A stretch of DNA of 64,000 nucleotides from Roseiarcus sp963774195. Its GTDB lineage: Bacteria > Pseudomonadota > Alphaproteobacteria > Rhizobiales > Beijerinckiaceae. A program made the position numbers and the translations under genes. Where the stretch lies: NCBI GenBank assembly GCA_963774195.1, contig CAVZDY010000006.1:124001-188000 (forward strand), written 5' to 3'. This document shows positions 18,222 to 26,497 of the stretch, in pieces (the stretch's first letter is position 1; the number at the start of each line of letters is the position of its first letter). Under the pieces are notes generated by a model. It saw nothing but the letters and a program-made list of their open reading frames with translations. It was not told where the DNA came from and did no database searches.

Positions 18222-18268
18222 CGGATAAGTCGCAAAGTCGACAGCAATGTCGCGGACCGCATTCGCAT
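18209..18268 (-). CDS. Candidate leucine-rich leader peptide of leuA
   Basis: A 19-codon reading frame, MRMRSATLLSTLRLIRPAL, lies 112 bases upstream of leuA on the same strand. Five of its 19 residues are leucine, clustered at positions 8, 9, 12, 14 and 19. Leader peptides rich in the end product are the hallmark of ribosome-mediated attenuation of amino-acid operons in proteobacteria. No strong ribosome-binding site is visible, and the region is too short for conservation to be judged here. I regard it as a good candidate, not a proven leader. Confidence 0.45.
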   Translation of the reverse strand: MRMRSATLLSTLRLIRPAL

Positions 18269-18437
18269 GGCGCCAACCAAGCAGAGACAGGGAAAAAAAT
18301 CAACCACGAATTTCCCGCCTTCCCCTCGCGCGCGCCGCGGAATGGTTGCCTCCCCCGAAGCTGACATGTTACCTTCCGCCTAAGCCCATGCAGCCCGACG
18401 CCTTTTCGCTCGGCAAGCGCGGGCGCAGGGAGGATTC

Positions 18438-18518
18438 ATGGGGAAGAGGGCGCCATCCGCCGCATTTTCCAAGCGCAGCTCAGGTCCGAGCGCGAGGCGG
18501 CTTGGGGTCGCGCCATGA
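18438..18518 (+). CDS. Short upstream ORF coupled to the ABC ATPase gene
   Basis: ATG 18438 follows a strong GGGAGG ribosome-binding site and opens a 26-codon basic peptide rich in Ser, Arg and Ala. It stops at TGA 18516-18518, overlapping the ATG of the ABC ATPase gene in the arrangement ATGA. The strong initiation signal and stop/start overlap suggest translational coupling. The peptide resembles no family I know and could be incidental. Confidence 0.3.
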   Translation: MGKRAPSAAFSKRSSGPSARRLGVAP

Positions 18519-20023
18519 CGCCGCTGATCTCCGTCACCAATTTGAGCAAGAGCTTTCCCGGCGTGCGGGCCCTGCATGAAGTGCGCTTCGAGCTGGTCGC
18601 CGGCGAAGTGCACGCGCTGATGGGGGAAAACGGCGCCGGCAAATCGACGCTGATGAAAGTTCTGGCGGGGGTCATCCGCAAGAATAGCGGCGAAATCCTC
18701 TACAATGGCGCGAGCGTCGACTTCGCCGGCCCGCGCGAGGCGCAGGAGGCCGGCATCGGCATCATTCATCAGGAATTGCAACTGATGAATCATCTCACCG
18801 TCGCGCAAAACATCTTCATCGGCCGCGAGCCGAAGCGCGCCTTCGGCCTGCTGCTCGACGAAAACAAGCTCAATCGCGACGCGGCGGCGCTGCTCTCTCA
18901 TCTCAGCCTGAACATCGACCCGCGCACCGTCGTTGGCGGCCTCACCGTCGCCAAGCAGCAGATGGTCGAGATCGCCAAGGCGTTGTCCTTCGATTCGCGC
19001 GTGCTGATCATGGACGAGCCGACCGCGGCGCTGAACAACGCCGAGATCGCGGAACTCTTCAAGATGATCCGCGAGCTCAGGGGGAGAGGCGTCGGCATCA
19101 TCTACATCTCGCACAAGATGGACGAGCTGAAACAGATCGCCGACCGCGTCACCGTGCTGCGCGACGGCGAATATGTCGGCACGGTCGACGCCGCCTCGAC
19201 CAGCGTTGCGACCGTCATCGGCATGATGGTCGGCCGCACCCTGAGCGACGAGCGCTACGCCGGCGATCGGCCAGCCGGCGAGATCGCGCTCGAAGTCCGC
19301 AATCTCAACTGCGGGCCGCTGGTGCGCGACGTCGGCTTCTCCGTGCGTCGCGGCGAGATCGTCGGCTTTGCCGGCCTGATGGGCGCCGGCCGCACCGAAG
19401 TTGCGCGAGCGGTTTTCGGCGCCGATCGCGCCCAATCGGGCGAGGTGTTCGTCCACGGCCAGAAGCGGTCGATCCGGACGCCCGAGCAGGCGGTCGCCGC
19501 CGGCATCGGTTATCTCTCCGAGGACCGCAAGCGGTACGGCCTCGCGCTCGGCATGGACGTCGAGTCCAACGTCGTCATGTCCAATCTTGGCGGCTACCTC
19601 TCGCTCGGCTTCTTCCTGAAGAAGCAGAACATCCGCGAGGCGGCGCTGAAGTTCGTCAAGCTGCTTAATATCCGCACCCCCTCGACCACCCAGGAGGTGC
19701 GGCTGCTCTCGGGCGGCAACCAGCAGAAGATCGTCGTCGCCAAGTGGCTGGATCGGGACTGCGACATCTTGTTCTTCGACGAGCCGACGCGCGGCATCGA
19801 CATCGGCGCCAAAAACGAGATCTACAAATTGCTTCGCGCGCTCGCCGACCAGGGCAAGGCGATCGTGATGATCTCATCGGAGCTGCCGGAAATCTTGCGC
19901 ATGAGCGACCGAATCGTCGTCATGTGCGAGGGGCGCATCACCGGCGAGCTCGGCCACGCCGAAGCGACCCAAGAGCGCATCATGGAATTGGCGACGAAAC
20001 GCGAAATCGCAAAGGCGGCTTGA
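18515..20023 (+). CDS. Sugar ABC transporter ATP-binding protein (RbsA/MglA-type)
   Basis: Fused double ATPase of 502 residues that drives a carbohydrate importer of the CUT2 (ribose/galactose/xylose) class. The first half has Walker A GENGAGKST, a signature region GGLTVAKQQM and Walker B LIMDEPTAALN. The second half has the degenerate P-loop GLMGAGRTEVA, LSGGNQQK and LFFDEPTRGID. Two catalytically unequal halves are normal in RbsA-like proteins. It is followed 3 bases later by the permease gene and then by the binding-protein gene, giving a complete importer. Sequence alone does not say which sugar is moved. Confidence 0.93.
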   Translation: MTPLISVTNLSKSFPGVRALHEVRFELVAGEVHALMGENGAGKSTLMKVLAGVIRKNSGEILYNGASVDFAGPREAQEAGIGIIHQELQLMNHLTVAQNIFIGREPKRAFGLLLDENKLNRDAAALLSHLSLNIDPRTVVGGLTVAKQQMVEIAKALSFDSRVLIMDEPTAALNNAEIAELFKMIRELRGRGVGIIYISHKMDELKQIADRVTVLRDGEYVGTVDAASTSVATVIGMMVGRTLSDERYAGDRPAGEIALEVRNLNCGPLVRDVGFSVRRGEIVGFAGLMGAGRTEVARAVFGADRAQSGEVFVHGQKRSIRTPEQAVAAGIGYLSEDRKRYGLALGMDVESNVVMSNLGGYLSLGFFLKKQNIREAALKFVKLLNIRTPSTTQEVRLLSGGNQQKIVVAKWLDRDCDILFFDEPTRGIDIGAKNEIYKLLRALADQGKAIVMISSELPEILRMSDRIVVMCEGRITGELGHAEATQERIMELATKREIAKAA

Positions 20024-20026
20024 GCG

Positions 20027-21067
20027 ATGGACAATCCTACCGCGGTGAACAAAGGCGCAATCGAGTCGGAGCCTTTGGCGCTCGGCCGCTCGACGGGACG
20101 ACAGCGTTGGCTCAACCCCGCCGCCATCCAGAAGCTGCTCGCTTTTGCGAGCCTACTGCTGTTGCTGATCTATTTCAGCTTCGCATCGCCCGCCTTCATG
20201 CAAGAAGACAATATGATCAACATCTTGCAGGCGACCGCGGTCAACGGCGTGCTGGCCGTGGCGAGCACCTTCGTCATCGTCACCGCGGGGATCGACCTCT
20301 CCGTCGGCACGCTGATGACCTTCTGCGCGGTGATGGCCGGCGTCTTCCTCACCTATTGGGGCCTGCCGCTGTGGGTGGGCGTCTGCGCGGCGATCGCGAC
20401 CGGCGCGCTGAGCGGCGCGGTTTCCGGCACGTTGGTCGCGAAAATGCGCATCCCGCCGTTCATCGCCACCCTCGGGATGATGCTCGTCCTCAAAGGCGGA
20501 GCTCTGGTCGTCTCCGGCGACAAGCCGATCTATTTCAACGATACGCCGAACTTCTCGATGATCTCGCAGGATTCGTTTCTGGGCTATTTCGCGCCGAGCC
20601 TGCCGATCCCCAATGCGGCGGTTATCTTGTTCGCGGTGGCCATCCTCGCAGCCTTTGTGCTCAATCGCACCGCGCTCGGCCGCTACACCTTCGCCATCGG
20701 CAGCAACGAAGAGGCGGTGCGTCTGTCGGGCGTCAACGTCGATCGCTGGAAGATCGCCATCTACAGCCTTGGCGGCGCGATTTGCGGCGTCGCCGGTCTC
20801 TTGCTCGCCTCACGGATCAATTCAGCCCAGCCGGCGCTCGGCCAGGGCTACGAGCTCGATGCGATCGCCGCGGTCGTCATCGGCGGCACTTCGCTCAGCG
20901 GCGGCACGGGCACGATTCTCGGCACGATCATCGGCGCCTTCATCATGAGCGTTCTCACCAACGGCTTGCGCATTCTCTCTGTGGCGCAGGAATGGCAGTT
21001 CGTCGTCACCGGCGTGATCATTATCCTCGCGGTCTACGCCGACATGCTGCGGCGCAAACGCGGATAA
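20027..21067 (+). CDS. Sugar ABC transporter permease (RbsC-type)
   Basis: Inner-membrane permease of 346 residues with eight to ten hydrophobic helices in the BPD_transp_2 family. TAGIDLSVGTLM and the later GGTSLSGGTGTILGT are the conserved permease motifs that contact the ATPase. It begins three bases after the ATPase stop codon, so the two are co-translated. About 40 polar residues precede the first helix. Together with its neighbours it forms a CUT2-class pentose or hexose importer. Confidence 0.93.
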   Translation: MDNPTAVNKGAIESEPLALGRSTGRQRWLNPAAIQKLLAFASLLLLLIYFSFASPAFMQEDNMINILQATAVNGVLAVASTFVIVTAGIDLSVGTLMTFCAVMAGVFLTYWGLPLWVGVCAAIATGALSGAVSGTLVAKMRIPPFIATLGMMLVLKGGALVVSGDKPIYFNDTPNFSMISQDSFLGYFAPSLPIPNAAVILFAVAILAAFVLNRTALGRYTFAIGSNEEAVRLSGVNVDRWKIAIYSLGGAICGVAGLLLASRINSAQPALGQGYELDAIAAVVIGGTSLSGGTGTILGTIIGAFIMSVLTNGLRILSVAQEWQFVVTGVIIILAVYADMLRRKRG

Positions 21068-21160
21068 GCGCAAATCTTGAATTCAGAAAGGGCGTCGCAA
21101 GCTCAATCTGAGGACCGTCGCCGGATGCGGATCCAGCCGGCACATTCGGAGGAAACGACT

Positions 21161-22102
21161 ATGGCTTACAAGCGGCTTCTCAGCGTCGCCCTCGGCGCTG
21201 CCGCGGCGGTGGCGCTGACCGCCGGCGCGCGCGCCGACGACATATACATCCCGCTCATTTCGAAAGGCTTCCAGCACCAGTTCTGGCAGGCGGTGAAGGC
21301 CGGCGCGGAACAGGCCGCCAAGGCCGACGGCGTGCGCATCACCTTCGAGGGACCGGAAACGGAAGCGATGGTCGACAAGCAGATCGACATGCTCTCGGCG
21401 GCCCTCGCCAAGAAGCCGAACGCGATCGGCTTCGCCGCGCTCGACAGCCAGGCGGCCATTCCCCTGCTCAAGAAGGCGCAGGCGGCGCATATGCCCGTCA
21501 TCGCGTTCGACTCCGGCGTCGACAGCAACATCCCGGCGACCACCTGCACGACGGACAACATCGCCGCCGCCGGACTTGCGGCGGACAAGATGGCGGAAGC
21601 GATCGGCGACGCCGGCGAAGTGGGCGTCATCGTGCACGACCAGACGAGCCGCACCGGCATCGATCGCCGCGACGGCTTCCTCAATCGCATGAAAGAGAAG
21701 CACCCCAAAGTCAAGATCGTCAGTGTTCAGTACGGCAGCGGCGATCACTTGAAGTCGGCTGAGATCGCCAAGGCGATGCTCCTGGCCAATCCGAATCTCA
21801 AGGGCATCTTCGGCGCGAACGAAGGCTCGGCGGAAGGCGCGGCGATCGGCGTCAAGGAATCGGGCAAGCATCCGGTGGTCATCGGCTACGATTCCGGCAA
21901 GGAGCAGAAGGAAGACATCACGTCCGGCGTGATGCTGGGCGCCATCACGCAGAACCCGATCGGCATCGGCAAGTGCGTGGTCGATTCCGCGGTGAAGGCG
22001 CTCAAGGGCGAGACGCTGCCGAAGGTGATCGACACCGGCTTCTACTGGTACGACAAGAGCAACATGAGCGATCCCAAGATCGCGGCTGTTCTCTACGATT
22101 GA
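21161..22102 (+). CDS. Sugar ABC transporter substrate-binding protein (Peripla_BP_4)
   Basis: A 313-residue periplasmic receptor for the importer encoded just upstream. ATG 21161 is preferred to upstream in-frame codons because a strong GGAGGA lies at 21148-21153 and a clean signal peptide follows (cleavage after ARA, before DDIY). The mature protein has the RbsB-like fold, with LISKGFQHQFW, QIDMLSAALAKKPNAI, VIAFDSGV, GVIVHDQTSR and FGANEGSA. These segments line the sugar pocket in the family. The ligand is not deducible. A palindromic repeat 21 bases after the stop may end the operon transcript. Confidence 0.92.
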   Translation: MAYKRLLSVALGAAAAVALTAGARADDIYIPLISKGFQHQFWQAVKAGAEQAAKADGVRITFEGPETEAMVDKQIDMLSAALAKKPNAIGFAALDSQAAIPLLKKAQAAHMPVIAFDSGVDSNIPATTCTTDNIAAAGLAADKMAEAIGDAGEVGVIVHDQTSRTGIDRRDGFLNRMKEKHPKVKIVSVQYGSGDHLKSAEIAKAMLLANPNLKGIFGANEGSAEGAAIGVKESGKHPVVIGYDSGKEQKEDITSGVMLGAITQNPIGIGKCVVDSAVKALKGETLPKVIDTGFYWYDKSNMSDPKIAAVLYD

Positions 22103-22122
22103 TCAACCGCAATGGAAGATCT

Positions 22123-22160
22123 CCCTCTCCCCGCGCGCGGGGAGAGGGTTTGGGGTGAGG
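22123..22160. repeat. Dispersed palindromic repeat, copy 2
   Basis: A perfect 26-base palindrome at 22123-22148 (CCCTCTCCCC arm) is followed by TTTGGGGTGAGGGG, the same tail as the copy at 16378-16418. It sits 21 bases after the end of the sugar-importer operon and could act as a 3' hairpin. Confidence 0.75.
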
Positions 22161-22213
22161 GGCTGGGTGGTTGGCCGCTGGCTCGCGGCTCATCCCCCGG
22201 CCCCTCATCCTGA

Positions 22214-22277
22214 CCTTCTCCCCGCATAGGGCGTTCGTCAGGACGCCCGTCTCTCGACGGGCTATGCGGGGAGAAGG
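22214..22277. repeat. Long nested inverted repeat
   Basis: Arms of 16 bases at 22214-22229 and 22262-22277 are perfectly complementary. The interior contains a second nested palindrome (GGCGT and ACGCC types). Transcribed, it would fold into a long stem, like other REP-type elements in this window. Confidence 0.7.
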
Positions 22278-22382
22278 GATCCTCCGCTCAAGCAGCTTGA
22301 CGGCGACGTCGGCGAATGGCTTCTCGCGCGCTCGGCCGCCGGCGATGTTTCGTCGACTCGCCGTGGGAGTGGCGCCGCCGCG

Positions 22383-23291
22383 ATGATCGATCTTTTCCCC
22401 TGCAGCGATCTCATCGTTCACAGCCGCTACGCCTATGCGCGCGCCGCGGCGCAGGAGGGCGACTGGCGCGCGGCCGCCGAGGTGCTCGAGCAGGCGCTCG
22501 AACGCGCGCCCGATTGGCCGCCGGCCCTGTTCGCGCTCGGCGAAGCGCTGGAGCAACTCGGCGACGTCGAGCGCGCGGCGGCCGCCTTCCGCGCCAGCCT
22601 CTCCGCCGACCCCCTAGATACGCAGGGCGCCGCGGCGCGTCTGGCGGTGCTCGAGGCTTCGGCGGCGCCGGCGAATCTTTCGCAAGCCTACGTCGCGCGG
22701 CTCTTCGACGACTACGCGCCACGCTTCGAGGACCACCTCACCGGCGCCCTCGCTTATCGCGGCCCGGCTCTCGTCACTGAAGCGATCGACAGCGTCGCCC
22801 CCGGTCGTCGTTTCGCCGCGGCTATCGACCTCGGCTGCGGAACTGGCCTCGCCGGCGCCGCGCTGCGCGACCGCGTCGATCGTCTGACCGGCGTCGACCT
22901 CTCCGCCGCCATGATCGCCAAGGCGCGCGCGCTGCGAATTTACGACGCGCTCGAAGTCGGCGAGATCGTCGCGCATCTCACGCGCTTCGAAGCGGCGTTC
23001 GATCTGATCGTCGCGGCCGACACGCTGGTCTATCTCGGCGATCTTGCCGGCGTCTTCGCCGCGACCGCACGGGCCCTGGCGCCGAGGGGCCTCTTCGCCT
23101 TCACCGTCGAGACATTCGCGGGGGACAGCTACCGCCTGAGCGCGACGATGCGCTTTGCCCACGCTGCCACCTATGTCGAGGCGATGGCCGGCGCGGCGGG
23201 CCTACGGCCGCTCGCCCTGAAGGAAGCCTGGGCGCGCCGCGAGCGCGGGATCGAATCCCCCGGGCTCGTTTGCATCTTCGCGCAGGCCTGA
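22383..23291 (+). CDS. TPR-containing SAM-dependent methyltransferase
   Basis: A 302-residue fusion. Residues about 15-95 form TPR-like helices (YAYARAAAQEGDWRAAAEVLEQAL, then ALFALGEALEQLGDVERAAAAF, split here only for description). Residues about 130-302 form a class I methyltransferase with DLGCGTGLAG binding S-adenosylmethionine and a VAADTLVYLGDL motif IV region. Rhizobiales carry many such TPR methyltransferases of unknown substrate. The TPR part probably holds the protein partner. It precedes mcd by 76 bases on the same strand but no functional link is known. Confidence 0.85.
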   Translation: MIDLFPCSDLIVHSRYAYARAAAQEGDWRAAAEVLEQALERAPDWPPALFALGEALEQLGDVERAAAAFRASLSADPLDTQGAAARLAVLEASAAPANLSQAYVARLFDDYAPRFEDHLTGALAYRGPALVTEAIDSVAPGRRFAAAIDLGCGTGLAGAALRDRVDRLTGVDLSAAMIAKARALRIYDALEVGEIVAHLTRFEAAFDLIVAADTLVYLGDLAGVFAATARALAPRGLFAFTVETFAGDSYRLSATMRFAHAATYVEAMAGAAGLRPLALKEAWARRERGIESPGLVCIFAQA

Positions 23292-23367
23292 GCGCGCGCC
23301 AAAAAGACGAATTGCAACCGCGTGTACGGCGTCGCATCCTGCGGCGCAGCCGCGCCAGGAGACTTCT

Positions 23368-25011
23368 ATGCCGCTCGACGACCTCGCCTCGCAAGCCCTC
23401 GACGCCGTGCAAGGCCTGCTCGCGCGGGCCGCCTCCGCTTTGCGCGAGCGCGTCAGCCAAGACGGCAGGCTGGATGCGGCGAAGCTCGAATCCGAACAGC
23501 ACGCCACGCACGGCCTCGCCTGGCTCGCCACCTATGTCGAGGCGATCAAGCAAATGGCCGGCTACATCAGGCGTATGCGCGCGGAAGGTCGCTTCGGCGA
23601 AACCGAGGCGCTGCTGACCGGGATTGGCGTCGGCGAATATCTCGCGCAGATTTTCGGCGGCATTCCCATGAACCAGGGCGAGATCGCGCGGCTCGCCGAC
23701 TTCGGCCTCCGCAGCGAGGACGTCGCGCCTTACCGCACGGACGCGGTCGAAACCCTCATCGCGACCGGCAATACGTCGGCCTCCCGCGCGCGGCTCGCCC
23801 GGCTCATCGCCGAGGCCCACGAAGGCCCGATTGGCGATCCCGGCCTCGAGGAGACATTCGAGGCGATCCGCAGCCAAATGCGCCGTTTCGCCGATGCGGA
23901 GGTTGTCCCGCATGCGCAAGGCTGGCATCGCGCCAACATTTACATTCCGCTCGAGGTGATCGCCGGCCTCGCGGAAATGGGCGTCTTCGGCCTGACGATT
24001 CCCGAGAACTACGGCGGGCTCGGCCTCGGCAAGGTCGCCATGTGCGTCGTCTCGGAGGAACTGTCGCGCGGCTATATCGGCGTCGGCTCGCTCGGCACGC
24101 GCTCCGAGATCGCCGCCGAACTCATCCTGGTCGGCGGCACGCCGGAGCAGAAGAGCCATTTTCTGCCGAAGATCGCCAACGGCGAGATCCTGCCGACCGC
24201 CGTCTTCACCGAGCCTAACACCGGCTCTGACCTCGCCTCGCTGCGCACGCGCGCGACTCGCGAGGGCGATGCTTATGTCGTCAACGGCGCCAAGACCTGG
24301 ATCACCCATCCCGTGCGCGCCGACCTGATGACCCTGCTAGCGCGCACCGATCCGAATGAGCCCGGCTACAAAGGTCTCTCGATGTTCCTCGCCGAGAAAC
24401 CGCGCGGAACGGACGCCGAGCCCTTCCCGGCCAAGGGCATGTCGGGCGGCGAGATCGAGGTGCTCGGCTATCGCGGCATGAAGGAATACGAGATCGCCTT
24501 CGACGGCTTCATCGTTCCGGCGTCGAGCTTGCTCGGCGGCGTCGAGGGCCAGGGCTTCAAGCAGCTCATGGAAACGTTCGAATCCGCGCGCATCCAGACC
24601 GCCGCCCGGGCCGTCGGCGTCGCGCAGTGCGCCTTCGAGCTCGGCCTTCGCTACGCCAAGGAGCGCGCGCAGTTCGGCAAGACGCTGATCCACTTCCCGC
24701 GCGTCGCCGACAAGCTCGCGATGATGGCGGCCGAAATTCACATCGCCCGCCAGATCACCTATTTCGCCGGCCGCGCCAAGGACGAAGGGCGCCGCTGCGA
24801 CCTCGAGGCAGGGATGGCCAAACTGCTCGGCGCCCGCGTCGCCTGGGCGGCAGCCGACAATGCGCTGCAAATCCACGGCGGCAACGGCTTTGCTTTGGAA
24901 TACCCGATCTCGCGCGTGCTGTGCGACGCGCGCATTCTCAACATTTTCGAGGGAGCGGCCGAAATTCAGGCCCAGGTGATCGCGCGGCGCCTGCTCGAAG
25001 GCGCGAACTGA
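23368..25011 (+). CDS. mcd: Methylsuccinyl-CoA dehydrogenase (acyl-CoA dehydrogenase family)
   Basis: A 547-residue flavoprotein, longer than ordinary acyl-CoA dehydrogenases (about 380) because of a ~150-residue N-terminal domain (QHATHGLAWLATYVEAIKQM, GIGVGEYLAQIFGGIPMNQG). That extension is the mark of Mcd, which oxidises (2S)-methylsuccinyl-CoA to mesaconyl-CoA in the ethylmalonyl-CoA pathway. The catalytic core shows FTEPNTGSDLA, WITHP and, near the C-terminus, QIHGGNGF. The pathway lets organisms lacking isocitrate lyase regenerate glyoxylate during growth on C1, C2 or polyhydroxybutyrate carbon. Other pathway genes (ccr, ecm, mch) are not in this window. Confidence 0.85.
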   Translation: MPLDDLASQALDAVQGLLARAASALRERVSQDGRLDAAKLESEQHATHGLAWLATYVEAIKQMAGYIRRMRAEGRFGETEALLTGIGVGEYLAQIFGGIPMNQGEIARLADFGLRSEDVAPYRTDAVETLIATGNTSASRARLARLIAEAHEGPIGDPGLEETFEAIRSQMRRFADAEVVPHAQGWHRANIYIPLEVIAGLAEMGVFGLTIPENYGGLGLGKVAMCVVSEELSRGYIGVGSLGTRSEIAAELILVGGTPEQKSHFLPKIANGEILPTAVFTEPNTGSDLASLRTRATREGDAYVVNGAKTWITHPVRADLMTLLARTDPNEPGYKGLSMFLAEKPRGTDAEPFPAKGMSGGEIEVLGYRGMKEYEIAFDGFIVPASSLLGGVEGQGFKQLMETFESARIQTAARAVGVAQCAFELGLRYAKERAQFGKTLIHFPRVADKLAMMAAEIHIARQITYFAGRAKDEGRRCDLEAGMAKLLGARVAWAAADNALQIHGGNGFALEYPISRVLCDARILNIFEGAAEIQAQVIARRLLEGAN

Positions 25012-25027
25012 ACGCCGCGCGGAGAGG

Positions 25028-25339
25028 CTATAGGCGCTGAAGTCTTACGCGCGCGACGCCGACCTGCCGCATGCCGAGGACACTTGCGGCGGACGTGGAG
25101 ACGTCGATAATACGGCCGCGCGCGTAAGGACCGCGATCGACGATGACGACTATTGTGCTTCGCCCGTTGTCGAGGTCGTACACGCGCACCCGCGTTCCGA
25201 AAGGTAAAGTGCGATGCGCGGCGATAAGGCCGCGATGTCGCGGGTTTTGGTAATAGGTCGCCTTGCCGTATTCGTCAGCCGCGGCCGCGGATGAACAGAC
25301 GATGGCTCCACCTAAGGCCGCGACGATCGCGCGCTTCAT
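25028..25339 (-). CDS. Small RlpA-like double-psi beta-barrel protein
   Basis: A 103-residue exported protein with a signal peptide (MKRAIVAALGG, cleavage near AAA-DEY). It then has a complete RlpA-like double-psi beta-barrel: AAHRTLPFGTRVRV, DRGPYARGRIIDVS and AASVLGM. In full-size RlpA this domain cleaves denuded glycan strands at the septum, and the Asp/His pair of the active site is recognisable. There is no lipobox and no SPOR domain, so this is the minimal form. It converges on mcd, with 16 bases between the stop codons. Confidence 0.85.
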   Translation of the reverse strand: MKRAIVAALGGAIVCSSAAAADEYGKATYYQNPRHRGLIAAHRTLPFGTRVRVYDLDNGRSTIVVIVDRGPYARGRIIDVSTSAASVLGMRQVGVARVRLQRL

Positions 25340-25504
25340 GCGGGTCTCCTTTCCTTAGAACTTGCCCCTTTCCCCTAAAAGCCCGGCCCCTTGTCCCGAT
25401 ATATTGAGCCAAAATGACGGCGACCCCATTTTATGTCTCAATTGGCTCGCGAATCCGTGTAAAGAAGCACCGCGCTGGGCCAGCGCTGCGCGAAAGGGCA
25501 TACC

Positions 25505-26497
25505 GTGAAGATTTTGGTGATTGGCGCTGCTGGAATGGTTGGCCGCAAGCTGTGCGAGAGACTGGCGCGCGACGGCGCTCTCGACGGCCAGCGGATCGAC
25601 GAACTCCATCTCGTCGACATCATCACTCCGGTTCCGCCGGCGCTCGCGGACTTCCGCAGCCAATGCGACGCTTTCGACCTTGCAGCGCCCTATGTGGCGC
25701 CCAAGTTGATCGCCGGGCGTCCCGATGTAATTTTCCTTCTCGCCTCGATCGTGTCGGGCGAAGCCGAGAGCGATTTCGAGAAGGGCTATTCGATCAATCT
25801 CGACGGCACGCGCTTGCTCTTCGAGGCGATCCGGCGCGAAAATCAGGCGTCCGGGGAATTTTATGGGCCGCGGGTTGTCTTCACGTCATCGATCGCCGTG
25901 TTCGGCGCGCCTTTCCCCGAGACGATCGACGATGAATTCTTCACGACGCCGCTGACGAGCTACGGAACGCAAAAGGCCATTTGCGAATTGTTGTTGTCCG
26001 ATTATTCGCGCCGCGGTTTCCTGTCCGGCATTGGCCTGCGCCTGCCGACCATTTGCGTGCGCCCGGGCGCGCCGAACAAGGCGGCGTCCGGCTTCTTCTC
26101 CGGCATCATTCGGGAGCCGCTCGCCGGCAAGGAGGCGATCCTGCCCGTGCCGGACACGGTGCGCCACTGGCACGCTTCGCCGCGTTCGGCGGTCGGCTTT
26201 CTCATCCATGCCGCGGGCCTCGACCTCAGCCTGCTCGGCGGACGCCGTAACCTGACGATGCCCGGGGTTTCCGCGACGATCGCCGAACAGATCGAAGCGC
26301 TGCGCGCGGCCGCAGGCCAAGACGTGGTACGCCTGATCCGCCGTGAGCGTAACGAAACGATCGAACGCATCGTCGCCGGCTGGCCGACGCGGTTCGACGC
26401 AAGCCGCGCGCGCAGTCTCGGCTTCACCGCGGAAACCAGTTTCACACAAATCATACAAGCCTATCGAGAAGACGATTATGTCGGCCCTACTGCCTGA
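25505..26497 (+). CDS. denD: D-erythronate dehydrogenase-like NAD-dependent epimerase/dehydratase
   Basis: A 330-residue extended SDR matching DenD, which oxidises D-erythronate to 2-oxo-tetronate. It has an N-terminal GAAGMVGRKL Rossmann motif, DIITPVPP, and HLASIVSGEAE-like substrate loop (LLASIVSGEAESDFEKGY). It also has the catalytic YGTQK and the long family insert LRLPTICVRPGAPNKAASGF. In characterised pathways DenD works with OtnI and the aldolase-family OtnC, and neither is adjacent here. The class II aldolase at 151-930 is 25 kb away and cannot be linked by position. The 3' end overlaps the histidine kinase start by 20 bases. Confidence 0.85.
   Translation: MKILVIGAAGMVGRKLCERLARDGALDGQRIDELHLVDIITPVPPALADFRSQCDAFDLAAPYVAPKLIAGRPDVIFLLASIVSGEAESDFEKGYSINLDGTRLLFEAIRRENQASGEFYGPRVVFTSSIAVFGAPFPETIDDEFFTTPLTSYGTQKAICELLLSDYSRRGFLSGIGLRLPTICVRPGAPNKAASGFFSGIIREPLAGKEAILPVPDTVRHWHASPRSAVGFLIHAAGLDLSLLGGRRNLTMPGVSATIAEQIEALRAAAGQDVVRLIRRERNETIERIVAGWPTRFDASRARSLGFTAETSFTQIIQAYREDDYVGPTA

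Larger units (their letters stand above)
22103..22382. other. Gene-free interval with palindromic repeats
   Basis: The 280 bases between the binding-protein gene and the methyltransferase gene contain no coding sequence I can support. They hold two strong inverted repeats, at 22123-22148 and 22214-22277. Confidence 0.7.
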
